NCBI GenBank assembly: GCA_031548645.1 | Contig: JAVBQX010000255.1 | Coordinates: 1 to 5,699, forward strand | Reading direction: 5' to 3' | DNA length: 5,699 nucleotides | Origin: WRMR01 sp031548645 | Lineage (GTDB): Bacteria; Planctomycetota; Planctomycetia; Pirellulales; Thermoguttaceae | Shown: one piece after another, positions 1 to 5,699 of the stretch | Numbering within the stretch: the stretch's first letter is position 1 | Layout: each line of letters begins with the position of its first letter | Translations under genes and position numbers: made by a program | The notes under the pieces: generated by a model | Databases searched by the model: none | The model's input: only the letters and a program-made list of their open reading frames with translations | What the model was told of the DNA's origin: nothing

Positions 1-447
1 CTGCTCGTCGGCGCGGTCGTTACGCAGCGGCCCGACCTCTTCAAGGCCGGCGTCGCGGCGGTCGGCGTACTCGACATGCTGCGTTATCACAAATTCACCA
101 TCGGCTGGGCCTGGGCCCTCGACTACGGCACGAGCGACGACGGCGAGGACATGTTCGACAACCTGCTTTCGTATTCGCCGCTGCACAACGTCCGATCCGG
201 CGTCAATTATCCGGCGCTGCTTGTGACGACCTCGGACCACGACGACCGCGTCGTGCCGGCCCATTCGTTCAAGTTCGTCGCGACGATGCAGGAATTGAGC
301 ACAAGTGACAATCCGACGTACATCCGCATCGAAACCAAAGCCGGCCACGGTGCCGGCAAGCCGATCAGCAAGGTCATCGACGAATCGACTGACGTTTGGG
401 CCTTCCTCATGCGACAACTCGGCATGACGCCGGATTTTTCAAAATGA
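1..447 (+). CDS. Prolyl oligopeptidase (S9A family), C-terminal fragment
   Basis: This is the 3' end of a serine peptidase of the prolyl oligopeptidase family, which cleaves short peptides after proline. The frame is open from base 1 and ends at TGA 445-447, giving 148 residues. What is visible is the end of the alpha/beta-hydrolase domain. The fragment begins LLVGAVVTQRPDLF, which in this family directly follows the GGSNGG nucleophile motif, so the catalytic Ser lies just outside the window. The catalytic Asp is in the block DHDDRVVPAHSFKF (Asp codons at 241-246), and the catalytic His is in GHGAGKP (His codon 346-348). The SYSPLHNV segment and the spacing of the motifs also fit the family. 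The full protein is usually about 700 residues, so most of it, including the beta-propeller, lies upstream. No signal peptide can be judged, so cytoplasmic or periplasmic location is open. The next gene is co-oriented after a 63-base gap. Confidence 0.92.
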   Translation: MLVGAVVTQRPDLFKAGVAAVGVLDMLRYHKFTIGWAWALDYGTSDDGEDMFDNLLSYSPLHNVRSGVNYPALLVTTSDHDDRVVPAHSFKFVATMQELSTSDNPTYIRIETKAGHGAGKPISKVIDESTDVWAFLMRQLGMTPDFSK

Positions 448-457
448 ATTACGGAAT

Positions 458-473
458 TCTTTGCGTCTTTGCG
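458..473. repeat. Perfect 8-bp tandem repeat (two copies of TCTTTGCG)
   Basis: Two adjacent identical copies of TCTTTGCG (458-465 and 466-473) lie in the 63-base gap between the peptidase stop and the antiporter start, followed by CGCGAAAA. I see no stable hairpin with a T-run here. It may be the remnant of a dispersed intergenic repeat or simple slippage; no function can be assigned. Confidence 0.5.
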
Positions 474-510
474 CGAAAATAATGGACGACGATCAAATTT
501 TGAGACAACC

Positions 511-2268
511 ATGTTCCCGACCCCGAAAAAAATTTGTTTTTTCCTGATTTTCGTCGCTTTGGCGGCGGCGAGTTGGACTTCCGGTTGGACGACCGAAGAC
601 GGCTGGAGCGAGGGAACGCTCGCATTTTTTTCGCCGGGCGGCGTCTGGTCGCTGTTGCCGCCGATCATTGCCATCGCGCTGGCTTTCATGACGAAAAACG
701 TCGTCGTCTCGCTTTTGCTCGGCGTGTTCTCCGGCGCGTTTCTCATGGGGCTGCACACGCAGTCACCCGGCGCGGCGACGGTCGACAGTTTCATCCGGGC
801 CACGCAGTACATGCGAACTTCCGTCGCGAATCCCTGGAACGCGGGCATCCTGCTCCAGTGCGGCGCGATCGGCGGTCTCATCGCCCTCATGACGGGCAAC
901 GGGGGCGTCCGCGCGGTCGCCGAACGCATCTCGAAACGCGCTCGCGGGCCGGTCAGTACGCAGATCGTGACCTGGGTCCTCGGCCTGTTCATCTTTTTCG
1001 ATGATTACGCCAACGTGCAGATTATCGGGCCGATCATGCGCCCGATTTCGGACCGGAACAGGGTTTCCCGCGAGAAATTCGCGTTCATCATCGATTCCAC
1101 CGCCGCCCCGATCGCGGGAATCGCGCTGATTTCCACCTGGATCGGCACCGAACTGTCCTACATCAAGGAAGGGTTCGACGCCGCCGGAATTGAGAACATC
1201 GGCCCGTACGCCCTGTTCGTTTCGACGATTCCGTACCGGTTTTACAACATTTTGATGCTGTTTTTCGTGCTCCTCTCCGCCTGCATGTTGCGGGATTTCG
1301 GCTCGATGCGAAAGGCGGAGCAACTGGCCCGCAAGGGATATTTGTGCGATCTGGATTCGAAGATCATCCACATTGGCGACGGTGAAACCGGCGAAGCTTC
1401 CCAAAAAAGTCCGCAAGAATCGTTTTCGACGATGTTTTTCGCGCTGATTCCGTTGGGGATTCTTGTCGTCACCGCGTTTGCCTGTTTTTATTTTTCCGGC
1501 CGCGCGAAAATTCTTGCCGGCGAAGACCAGGCCTTGATCGAACTGATGTCGCGTCCCTTTGCGTTCGATACGATCCGCGAATGCTTCAGCGCGTCCGACG
1601 CCTCCATCGCGATCTTTCGCGCCGCGCTGCTGGCGGGCATCGTCGCTTTCGTGATGAGCGTCGTTTCGGGAAAAATGACGGCTTCCGATGCGGTCGGCAC
1701 CTGGCTCGAAGGCGTCAAATCGCTCGTCTTCACCTTCGTGATCCTCATCCTGGCTTGGTCGCTCGCGGCATGCATCGGTCGCGAAGGGCTGGGCACGGCG
1801 AAATTTCTCGTAAGCACGTTTTCCGCCAGCGTGCCGGCGTTCCTGCTCCCGACGCTCATTTTCGTGCTCGGGTCCGTGATTTCCTTCGCGACGGGAACGT
1901 CCTACGGAACGATGGCCATTCTCATGCCGCTGGCGATTCCCTTCGCCCACGAACTGGCGCCGGGCGATTACACCTATCTCGCGGGCGTTTCCAGCGCCGT
2001 GCTCACCGGGGCGATTTTCGGCGACCATTGTTCGCCCATTTCCGATACGTCGATCCTCTCGTCGATGGGGGCCCGCTGCGGCCTGATGGAACACGTCAAC
2101 ACGCAGTTGCCCTACGCCCTTTGGGTGGCCGTCCTGTCGATCGTCTTCGGATTTTTGCCCGTCGGGCTGGGCCTTTCGATCAAAATCGTGCTGCCGCTTT
2201 CGTTGGTGTCCGTTTTCGTATTGATCCTGGTCCGCGGAAAAAAGGTGCCCGCGGCATACGAGCCGTGA
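511..2268 (+). CDS. NhaC-family Na+/H+ antiporter
   Basis: This is an inner-membrane secondary transporter expected to exchange Na+ (or another cation or organic substrate) for H+. With ATG 511 as start the protein has 585 residues. The frame also allows a TTG at 469, but that would add a polar 14-residue tail that overlaps the octamer repeat. ATG 511 has only a weak GAG-type site upstream. Residues 8-25 form a hydrophobic first helix, and about a dozen more hydrophobic segments follow from residue 45. Family signatures are FFDDYAN (162-168), TGTSYGTM (461-468) and FGDHCSPISDTSILSS (503-518), then a TQLPYA motif in the segment after it; these acidic and Ser/Thr positions form the conserved core of NhaC-like carriers. 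A hydrophilic loop at about 265-310 separates the two halves. Length is at the long end for the family. Ion specificity cannot be read from sequence; family members include malate/lactate-linked antiporters and uncharacterised transporters. It is convergent with the next gene. Confidence 0.9.
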   Translation: MFPTPKKICFFLIFVALAAASWTSGWTTEDGWSEGTLAFFSPGGVWSLLPPIIAIALAFMTKNVVVSLLLGVFSGAFLMGLHTQSPGAATVDSFIRATQYMRTSVANPWNAGILLQCGAIGGLIALMTGNGGVRAVAERISKRARGPVSTQIVTWVLGLFIFFDDYANVQIIGPIMRPISDRNRVSREKFAFIIDSTAAPIAGIALISTWIGTELSYIKEGFDAAGIENIGPYALFVSTIPYRFYNILMLFFVLLSACMLRDFGSMRKAEQLARKGYLCDLDSKIIHIGDGETGEASQKSPQESFSTMFFALIPLGILVVTAFACFYFSGRAKILAGEDQALIELMSRPFAFDTIRECFSASDASIAIFRAALLAGIVAFVMSVVSGKMTASDAVGTWLEGVKSLVFTFVILILAWSLAACIGREGLGTAKFLVSTFSASVPAFLLPTLIFVLGSVISFATGTSYGTMAILMPLAIPFAHELAPGDYTYLAGVSSAVLTGAIFGDHCSPISDTSILSSMGARCGLMEHVNTQLPYALWVAVLSIVFGFLPVGLGLSIKIVLPLSLVSVFVLILVRGKKVPAAYEP

Positions 2269-2293
2269 TCTGTGATCATGGGATATCCGCCCG

Positions 2294-2851
2294 TTACGCC
2301 TTCATGGCGTGGATGATCGCGTGGCAGAAGATGGAGTGCACGTCCTCGACCACTTCGTAAACCTCGACCGGGACGTGCAGTGAAATGTCGGCGAGCTCTT
2401 TCAGCCGTCCGCCATTGAAGCCGGACATGCCGATGACCTTGCCGCCGTTGGCCTGGGTGAATTCGACCCCCTTGACGATGTTCGGCGAATTGCCGCTGGA
2501 GGAGATGGCGATGACCAGATCGCCCGGGTTCATGAAATTGCGGAGCTGTCCGGAAAAGGTTTCGTCGTAACCGCAGTCGTTGCCCAGCGCGGTGAGGGTT
2601 GACGAATTGGCGCACAGGGTCATGATGCGAGGGTGTTTTTCGCCCGGTTTGGCGATATTCTTGCCGAAATCCGCGGCCATGTGGACCGCGACGGCCGCGC
2701 TGCCGCCGTTGCCGATGGTGAAAACCTGCCGGTCGGCGCGATAAGTTTCGCGAACCAATCGCACAGCCGGTTCCCATTGCGCGAAATCGAACCCCGCCGT
2801 TGCCGCCGCGATCATCCGCTTGTAATCTTCCAGTCGCTCCAGGTCGCTCAT
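2294..2851 (-). CDS. GmhA-like SIS-domain phosphosugar isomerase
   Basis: This is a single SIS-domain protein of 185 residues, resembling D-sedoheptulose-7-phosphate isomerase (GmhA, about 192 residues in E. coli), the first step of ADP-heptose synthesis for lipopolysaccharide or other surface glycans. It is probably cytoplasmic. The phosphosugar-binding signatures are clear: IGNGGSAAVAVHMAADF (46-62), ALGNDCGYDETFSGQLRNF (88-106) and ISSSGNSPN (116-124), followed by a C-terminal helix EDVHSIFCHAIIH (169-181). By motif alignment to GmhA, zinc/catalytic His61 and His180 correspond to His57 and His177. The catalytic Glu65 is Asp61 and Gln172 is Glu169, so the exact substrate is uncertain. ATG 2851 was chosen over an in-frame ATG at 2905 because AGGGAG sits 7 bases upstream of it and family similarity starts here. 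The gene stands alone: it is convergent with the antiporter and divergent from the autotransporter. An alternative role is another sugar-phosphate isomerase or a DiaA-like protein. Confidence 0.9.
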   Translation of the reverse strand: MSDLERLEDYKRMIAAATAGFDFAQWEPAVRLVRETYRADRQVFTIGNGGSAAVAVHMAADFGKNIAKPGEKHPRIMTLCANSSTLTALGNDCGYDETFSGQLRNFMNPGDLVIAISSSGNSPNIVKGVEFTQANGGKVIGMSGFNGGRLKELADISLHVPVEVYEVVEDVHSIFCHAIIHAMKA

Positions 2852-2858
2852 TGTTTTT

Positions 2859-2864
2859 CTCCCT
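2859..2864 (-). promoter_or_regulatory. Shine-Dalgarno site of the SIS isomerase gene
   Basis: On the minus strand this reads AGGGAG, 7 bases before ATG 2851. It is the best ribosome-binding site in the window and decides the start in favour of 2851 rather than the upstream in-frame ATG at 2905. Confidence 0.75.
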
Positions 2865-2883
2865 ATGCGTCGTCGGAATGTAA

Positions 2884-2893
2884 TATTTAAATA
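2884..2893. repeat. AT-rich 10-bp perfect palindrome
   Basis: TATTTAAATA is its own reverse complement and overlaps the downstream edge of the putative -10 element and the predicted start site of the SIS isomerase gene. It could be a regulator half-site pair or just an easily melted promoter region. Confidence 0.3.
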
Positions 2894-2921
2894 AGATACC
2901 ACCAATCGAGTAAATACGCAA
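2893..2921 (-). promoter_or_regulatory. Putative sigma70-type promoter of the SIS isomerase gene
   Basis: On the minus strand, TTGCGT (2921-2916) and TATCTT (2898-2893) are separated by exactly 17 bases, matching 3/6 and 4/6 of the housekeeping consensus. Transcription would start near 2886, giving a leader of about 35 bases that contains the AGGGAG site. The region is locally AT-rich against a GC-rich background. The call rests on spacing and position; other sigma factors are possible. Confidence 0.4.
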
Positions 2922-2963
2922 CCGCAATTCAGACTGTTCGTTTGTGCATATTGTGCCGCTGTT

Positions 2964-2988
2964 TCGGATTGTCCGATGCCGTTCGGAC
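2964..2988. repeat. Overlapping inverted repeats in the divergent intergenic region
   Basis: Three short arms lie in a row: TCGGA (2964-2968), GTCCGA (2971-2976) and TCGGAC (2983-2988). The middle arm can pair either with the first (5 bp, 3-base loop) or the third (6 bp, 6-base loop), but not both. No T-run follows directly, so it is not a typical intrinsic terminator. It sits upstream of both divergent genes, as expected of an operator or leader structure; function is inferred only from position. Confidence 0.4.
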
Positions 2989-3072
2989 GACTTTGGCGGG
3001 TTTTGAAATCGCATGGTAATTATTGCACTTATCCATGACGATCATGTGAAAGAGGGATAATGTCAACTGGGG

Positions 3073-3171
3073 ATGGAACCATCGGAATTATTGACGGCTG
3101 TGACGAAAGCGACGCTTGCGACGGTATTGTTGATTGTGGCACTCCTGGCGTGCGGGACGCTCCGGGCGGCG
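3073..3171 (+). other. Predicted Sec signal peptide of the Pmp-like protein
   Basis: The coding segment gives a hydrophobic stretch (residues 15-26) followed by CGTLRAAD, with a type I cleavage site after Ala32 or Ala33. The LLAC at 24-27 also loosely resembles a lipobox, so a lipoprotein is an alternative. The first nine residues are acidic (Glu2, Glu5), unusual for a signal n-region. A GTG at 3100 would instead give the more typical start MTKATLATVLL. Confidence 0.6.
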
Positions 3172-5699
3172 GACCATCACGTCAACACCGTCGGCGAACT
3201 GGTTGCGGCGATCAACACTGCGGATAACGGCGACGTCATCATTCTCGACGGCCCCGGTCCCTACGATTTGACGGGACAGGGCCTGATCGCCATCACGAAA
3301 AACATCACGATCCAATCGCCCGGCGGAACGCCCCGCGTCATTTGCGATTCGACGCCGGGGCGCACGGACCAGAGTCTCCTGACGACGGCCAACGTGATCT
3401 GGGAAAACATCCAGCTCGGCGACACCGGGACGACGCGTGTCGTCACCGAGACGGTCGTTGCGCAAAACGTCGAACCGCCGCCGACATCCGCCCCCACGCA
3501 CGGAGGGACGCTCGGCATCGACGGGGAAAACGTCACCTTCAATTCGACGACGTTCCGGGAAAACGGGATTGAGGTAACCAACGATTTCACGTATAACGCC
3601 GTCGATGAAAAAGCCGCATACGGGATGATTCACGGCGCCGCGATCGACAGCCACGGGGCGAATCTCGTCTTCAACGGCCCCACGGCATTCAACGACAATA
3701 CCATTACCGCCGTCATCAAAGCAGATAACGGCACGGACCTGACCGGAACCATGCTCATGACGGGGGAAGTCACCGGCGCCGGACTTTACACCAACGGCGG
3801 GAGCGCGACCTTCAAGGGCAACACCGGGTTTTCCGGCAACGTGATCGACATCACGCACAAGATCAACGGCACGGGAAGCGGGTCGTATTTTCACTTCTAT
3901 TACGACGCGGCCACGGGAGCCGGCTCGGCGATTTCCAACAACTCATCGGTCATCGTGTTTGAGGGGGATGCGACGTTCAGCGACAACAGCATCACGGAAG
4001 TGGTGAATTCCGGAATTTCATCGACGACGTACCAGTTTAGAACGGGATCGGGCGGCACGCTCTTCAACAACCTCGGAAGCACGACCTTCAAGGGAAAGAG
4101 CGTGTTCGAGGACAATGAGGTTGCCACCGACAACACGGCCACCGGCGGGGCGGTCTTCCTCCACGGCGGCGAGGTGAATTTCGACGACACGTCGGAATTC
4201 AGCCGCAATACCGTGTCGGGCGGCTCGACCTGGACCGCGGGCGGCGCGATTTTCGTCTGCGGACGCCATCCCGAAGTTGACGTTTACTACGACGGCATTC
4301 TCAACATCAACGCCGAAAGCACATTCACCCAAAACACGGTCGCCGGAACGACCGGTCACGGTGGGGCCGTTTGCACCGACTATCTGGGCGTGGCCAACTT
4401 CAACGCCCACGCTTTTTTCGATCGAAACGAAGCGGCCTTCGGCGGTGCCTTGTCCAGTTCGCACTCGTCCGCGGTCACGAACTTTTATTCGACCGTGCTG
4501 TTCGACGGCAACACGGCCACCGACGGCGGCGGGGCCGTCGGATTTTATGACCTGGGCGGAACCGTCAATTTTTACGACTTCACGCAGTTCACCAACAACA
4601 CGGCCGGCAACAGGGGCGGTGCCATTGACATTTCTTCTAGCAACAGCGCCTTCACGGGAACCGTCAATTTTTACGGCGTCTCCGAATTCGAAAACAACCA
4701 GGCCGTGAACGACGGCGGCGCGATGCGCATCGGGGCGGGGGGAACGGCCAATTTCAACAATTCGGCGGTCTTCCGGAACAATGAAGCCGGCAATTTGGGC
4801 GGAGCAGTTTACATGGACGGCGGCGTCATGAACGTCAACCTGGAAAACCCCGGCGAAAATTTGCTTTTCGAATTGAACACGGACACCGGCGGTCTCAGTA
4901 ACGCTATCCACATGACGACGGACAGCGTGATCAACTTCAACCACGTCATGGGCGCCGACATTTATTTCAATGACAACCCAATCACGGGCGACGCCGGTTC
5001 GATCAACATGACCAAGTGCGGGACGGTTCATATCAACGGGGGCCTGTCTCTCTTCGAAGGCGACACCACGATTTACAGGGGCTACTGGCAACTGGAAAAC
5101 AACGCCGAATTCGGTGTTTCCGGCAGCGGAAATTTCATCGTCGGCTGGGCCGGCGCCCTTTCCGGGGGCGGCGAAATCTCCGGCGACGTGATCGATCTGT
5201 ACGGCACGATCCTGCCCGGCTTTTACATCGACAAGGGCGACTACGCCTACGCGGCGGGAACGCTCGACTTCAATGACCCGGCGACGTTCAGATGGGCGAG
5301 CCGTTACATGCCCGCCCTTTGGGCCGACGGGAGCAGCGCCATGGCAACCGGAAACGTCGCGGTCGAACCCGGCGCGACGATTTACCTCAATTTCCGGCCC
5401 GGGGATTATTCGGCGGGGCCACAAACCTACACGACGATCGCGTCGGGCAATTTCACGGTCGAAAAGGCGGGCTTCATCGACGCGAATTATCACGAAGCCA
5501 CCGGCGAAATCACGCTCAACGGGCTCAATACGAATTATTTCGTTTCGCGCATCGGTGGAGGCAACACGCGACTCGCCGAACGTTTCGACGCCATGCTGGC
5601 CGACCCCAACGTTTCCGACGTCTGGTGGGACCGGCTTAGCGGCATGAGTCTCGCGATGGAAAACGGGGCCGACACCGCCGGAATGTTCAACGCGCTCAC
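3073..5699 (+). CDS. Pmp-like autotransporter / surface repeat protein, 3'-truncated by the window
   Basis: The frame has no stop from ATG 3073 to the window end (875 codons plus two bases). An in-frame TAA at 3058-3060 bounds it upstream. Residues 1-33 look like a signal peptide, with a hydrophobic core VLLIVALLA and possible cleavage near LRA|AD. Residues 36-160 read like the first turns of a beta-helix (VGELVAAINTADNGDVIILDG, then ITKNITIQSP). Residues 161-579 carry about twelve FxxN plus GGAI-type repeat units like those of chlamydial polymorphic membrane proteins. Residues 597-800 are beta-rich, including SGGGEISGD (697-705) and GTILPG (711-716), which resemble the end of autotransporter passengers. 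Residues 830-875 (starting NTRLAERFDAML) resemble the helical linker before a type V outer-membrane barrel, which should follow beyond the edge. The expected role is a secreted or surface-exposed adhesin-like protein. A non-autotransporter secreted beta-helix protein remains possible because the barrel is not visible. No strong ribosome-binding site precedes ATG 3073. Confidence 0.85.
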   Translation, partial: MEPSELLTAVTKATLATVLLIVALLACGTLRAADHHVNTVGELVAAINTADNGDVIILDGPGPYDLTGQGLIAITKNITIQSPGGTPRVICDSTPGRTDQSLLTTANVIWENIQLGDTGTTRVVTETVVAQNVEPPPTSAPTHGGTLGIDGENVTFNSTTFRENGIEVTNDFTYNAVDEKAAYGMIHGAAIDSHGANLVFNGPTAFNDNTITAVIKADNGTDLTGTMLMTGEVTGAGLYTNGGSATFKGNTGFSGNVIDITHKINGTGSGSYFHFYYDAATGAGSAISNNSSVIVFEGDATFSDNSITEVVNSGISSTTYQFRTGSGGTLFNNLGSTTFKGKSVFEDNEVATDNTATGGAVFLHGGEVNFDDTSEFSRNTVSGGSTWTAGGAIFVCGRHPEVDVYYDGILNINAESTFTQNTVAGTTGHGGAVCTDYLGVANFNAHAFFDRNEAAFGGALSSSHSSAVTNFYSTVLFDGNTATDGGGAVGFYDLGGTVNFYDFTQFTNNTAGNRGGAIDISSSNSAFTGTVNFYGVSEFENNQAVNDGGAMRIGAGGTANFNNSAVFRNNEAGNLGGAVYMDGGVMNVNLENPGENLLFELNTDTGGLSNAIHMTTDSVINFNHVMGADIYFNDNPITGDAGSINMTKCGTVHINGGLSLFEGDTTIYRGYWQLENNAEFGVSGSGNFIVGWAGALSGGGEISGDVIDLYGTILPGFYIDKGDYAYAAGTLDFNDPATFRWASRYMPALWADGSSAMATGNVAVEPGATIYLNFRPGDYSAGPQTYTTIASGNFTVEKAGFIDANYHEATGEITLNGLNTNYFVSRIGGGNTRLAERFDAMLADPNVSDVWWDRLSGMSLAMENGADTAGMFNAL
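3553..4809 (+). repeat. Array of about twelve FxxN / GGAx protein repeat units
   Basis: Coding repeat of the Pmp type. Four spaced, degenerate units come first: FREN 161/GAAI 188, FNDN 206/GAGL 235, FSGN 253/GSAI 284 and FSDN 302/GGTL 327 (residue numbers from ATG 3073). Eight canonical units follow: FEDN 345/GGAV 358, FSRN 376/GGAI 390, FTQN 418/GGAV 430, FDRN 449/GGAL 457, FDGN 477/GGAV 486, FTNN 506/GGAI 515, FENN 539/GGAM 548, FRNN 567/GGAV 576. Each unit probably makes one or two rungs of a right-handed parallel beta-helix. Confidence 0.85.
4558..4675 (+). repeat. 19-bp direct repeat, 99 bp apart, inside the autotransporter gene
   Basis: The 19 bases at 4558-4576 (starting GGAACCGTCAAT, encoding GTVNFY) recur exactly at 4657-4675. 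The offset of 99 bases is 33 codons, equal to the spacing of the two surrounding repeat units (FTNN 506 and FENN 539). This suggests duplication of a unit with little drift at this point. Confidence 0.6.

Noticed and set aside
763..2094. 443-codon open frame antisense to the antiporter
   Set aside because: The translation is a low-complexity Arg/Glu/Gly/His-rich sequence typical of antisense frames in GC-rich genes; the + strand frame has NhaC motifs and membrane helices.
2266..2293. Possible bidirectional terminator between the convergent genes
   Set aside because: It contains only a GTGATC direct repeat and an 8-bp palindrome GGATATCC, with no GC stem followed by a T-run on either strand.
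2852..2905. 18-codon N-terminal extension of the SIS isomerase to ATG 2905
   Set aside because: It would place the Shine-Dalgarno site and the putative -10 element inside the coding region, and GmhA-type proteins do not need the extra residues.
2112..3014. 300-codon minus-strand frame overlapping the SIS isomerase gene
   Set aside because: It is an out-of-frame shadow: Arg/Gly/His-rich, runs through the intergenic region and overlaps the antiporter end, while the other frame encodes a clean SIS domain.
3013..3060. Short upstream frame encoding MVIIALIHDDHVKEG ahead of the autotransporter
   Set aside because: It has no convincing ribosome-binding site and no run of a single amino acid as in attenuator leader peptides; it is most likely chance.
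3056..3061. GATAAT as a -10 element for the autotransporter gene
   Set aside because: It matches 5/6 of the consensus, but nothing like a -35 element lies 16-18 bases upstream, and it would leave a leader of only about five bases before ATG 3073.
3088..3894. 268-codon open frame on the minus strand
   Set aside because: It is antisense to the N-terminal half of the autotransporter and shows the same composition artefact, with no family signature.
4737..4742. Run of six G as a phase-variation tract, as known in chlamydial pmp genes
   Set aside because: Six bases is within expectation for GC-rich Gly codons and shorter than the tracts known to switch by slippage.
4018..5493. 491-codon open frame on the minus strand, antisense to the autotransporter
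   Set aside because: The product is rich in Arg, Val, Asp and Gly, with no recognisable domain. It mirrors the C/G-ending codons of the + strand gene, which has a signal peptide and clear repeats in its own frame.

Overview
The window is GC-rich, bacterial coding DNA with strong C/G preference at third codon positions. It holds four protein genes and little else. A secreted repeat protein with a signal peptide and an autotransporter-like ending points to a diderm (Gram-negative) host. Its paired FxxN and GGAI-type motifs are the hallmark of chlamydial polymorphic membrane proteins (Pmp). Together with weak ribosome-binding sites on the + strand, this hints at the Planctomycetes-Verrucomicrobia-Chlamydiae group (for example Lentisphaerota or Verrucomicrobiota). 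That placement is an inference: Pmp-like repeats also occur elsewhere.

Layout. Positions 1-447 (+) are the last 148 codons of a prolyl oligopeptidase (family S9A), entering at the left edge just after its nucleophile. After a 63-base gap that includes a perfect 8-bp tandem repeat comes an NhaC-family Na+/H+ antiporter (511-2268, +). Convergent to it, with a 25-base gap and no visible terminator, is a GmhA-like SIS-domain sugar-phosphate isomerase (2294-2851, -), which has a clear Shine-Dalgarno site and a plausible promoter. A 221-base divergent intergenic region follows, with an AT-rich palindrome and overlapping, mutually exclusive hairpin arms. From 3073 to the right edge (+) runs one uninterrupted reading frame of 875 codons: signal peptide, about twelve Pmp-like repeat units, a beta-rich passenger end and the start of what looks like a linker to an outer-membrane barrel beyond the window.

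How the genes relate. I see no single operon or obvious defence, mobile or biosynthetic system. The peptidase and antiporter are co-oriented and could be co-transcribed, but their functions are not clearly linked. The SIS isomerase might serve surface-polysaccharide heptose synthesis. It is divergent from the surface protein, so the two could share regulation from the intergenic region. The most distinctive element is the Pmp-like autotransporter, whose frame covers almost half the window and extends beyond it. Long open frames antisense to the antiporter and to the autotransporter are composition artefacts.
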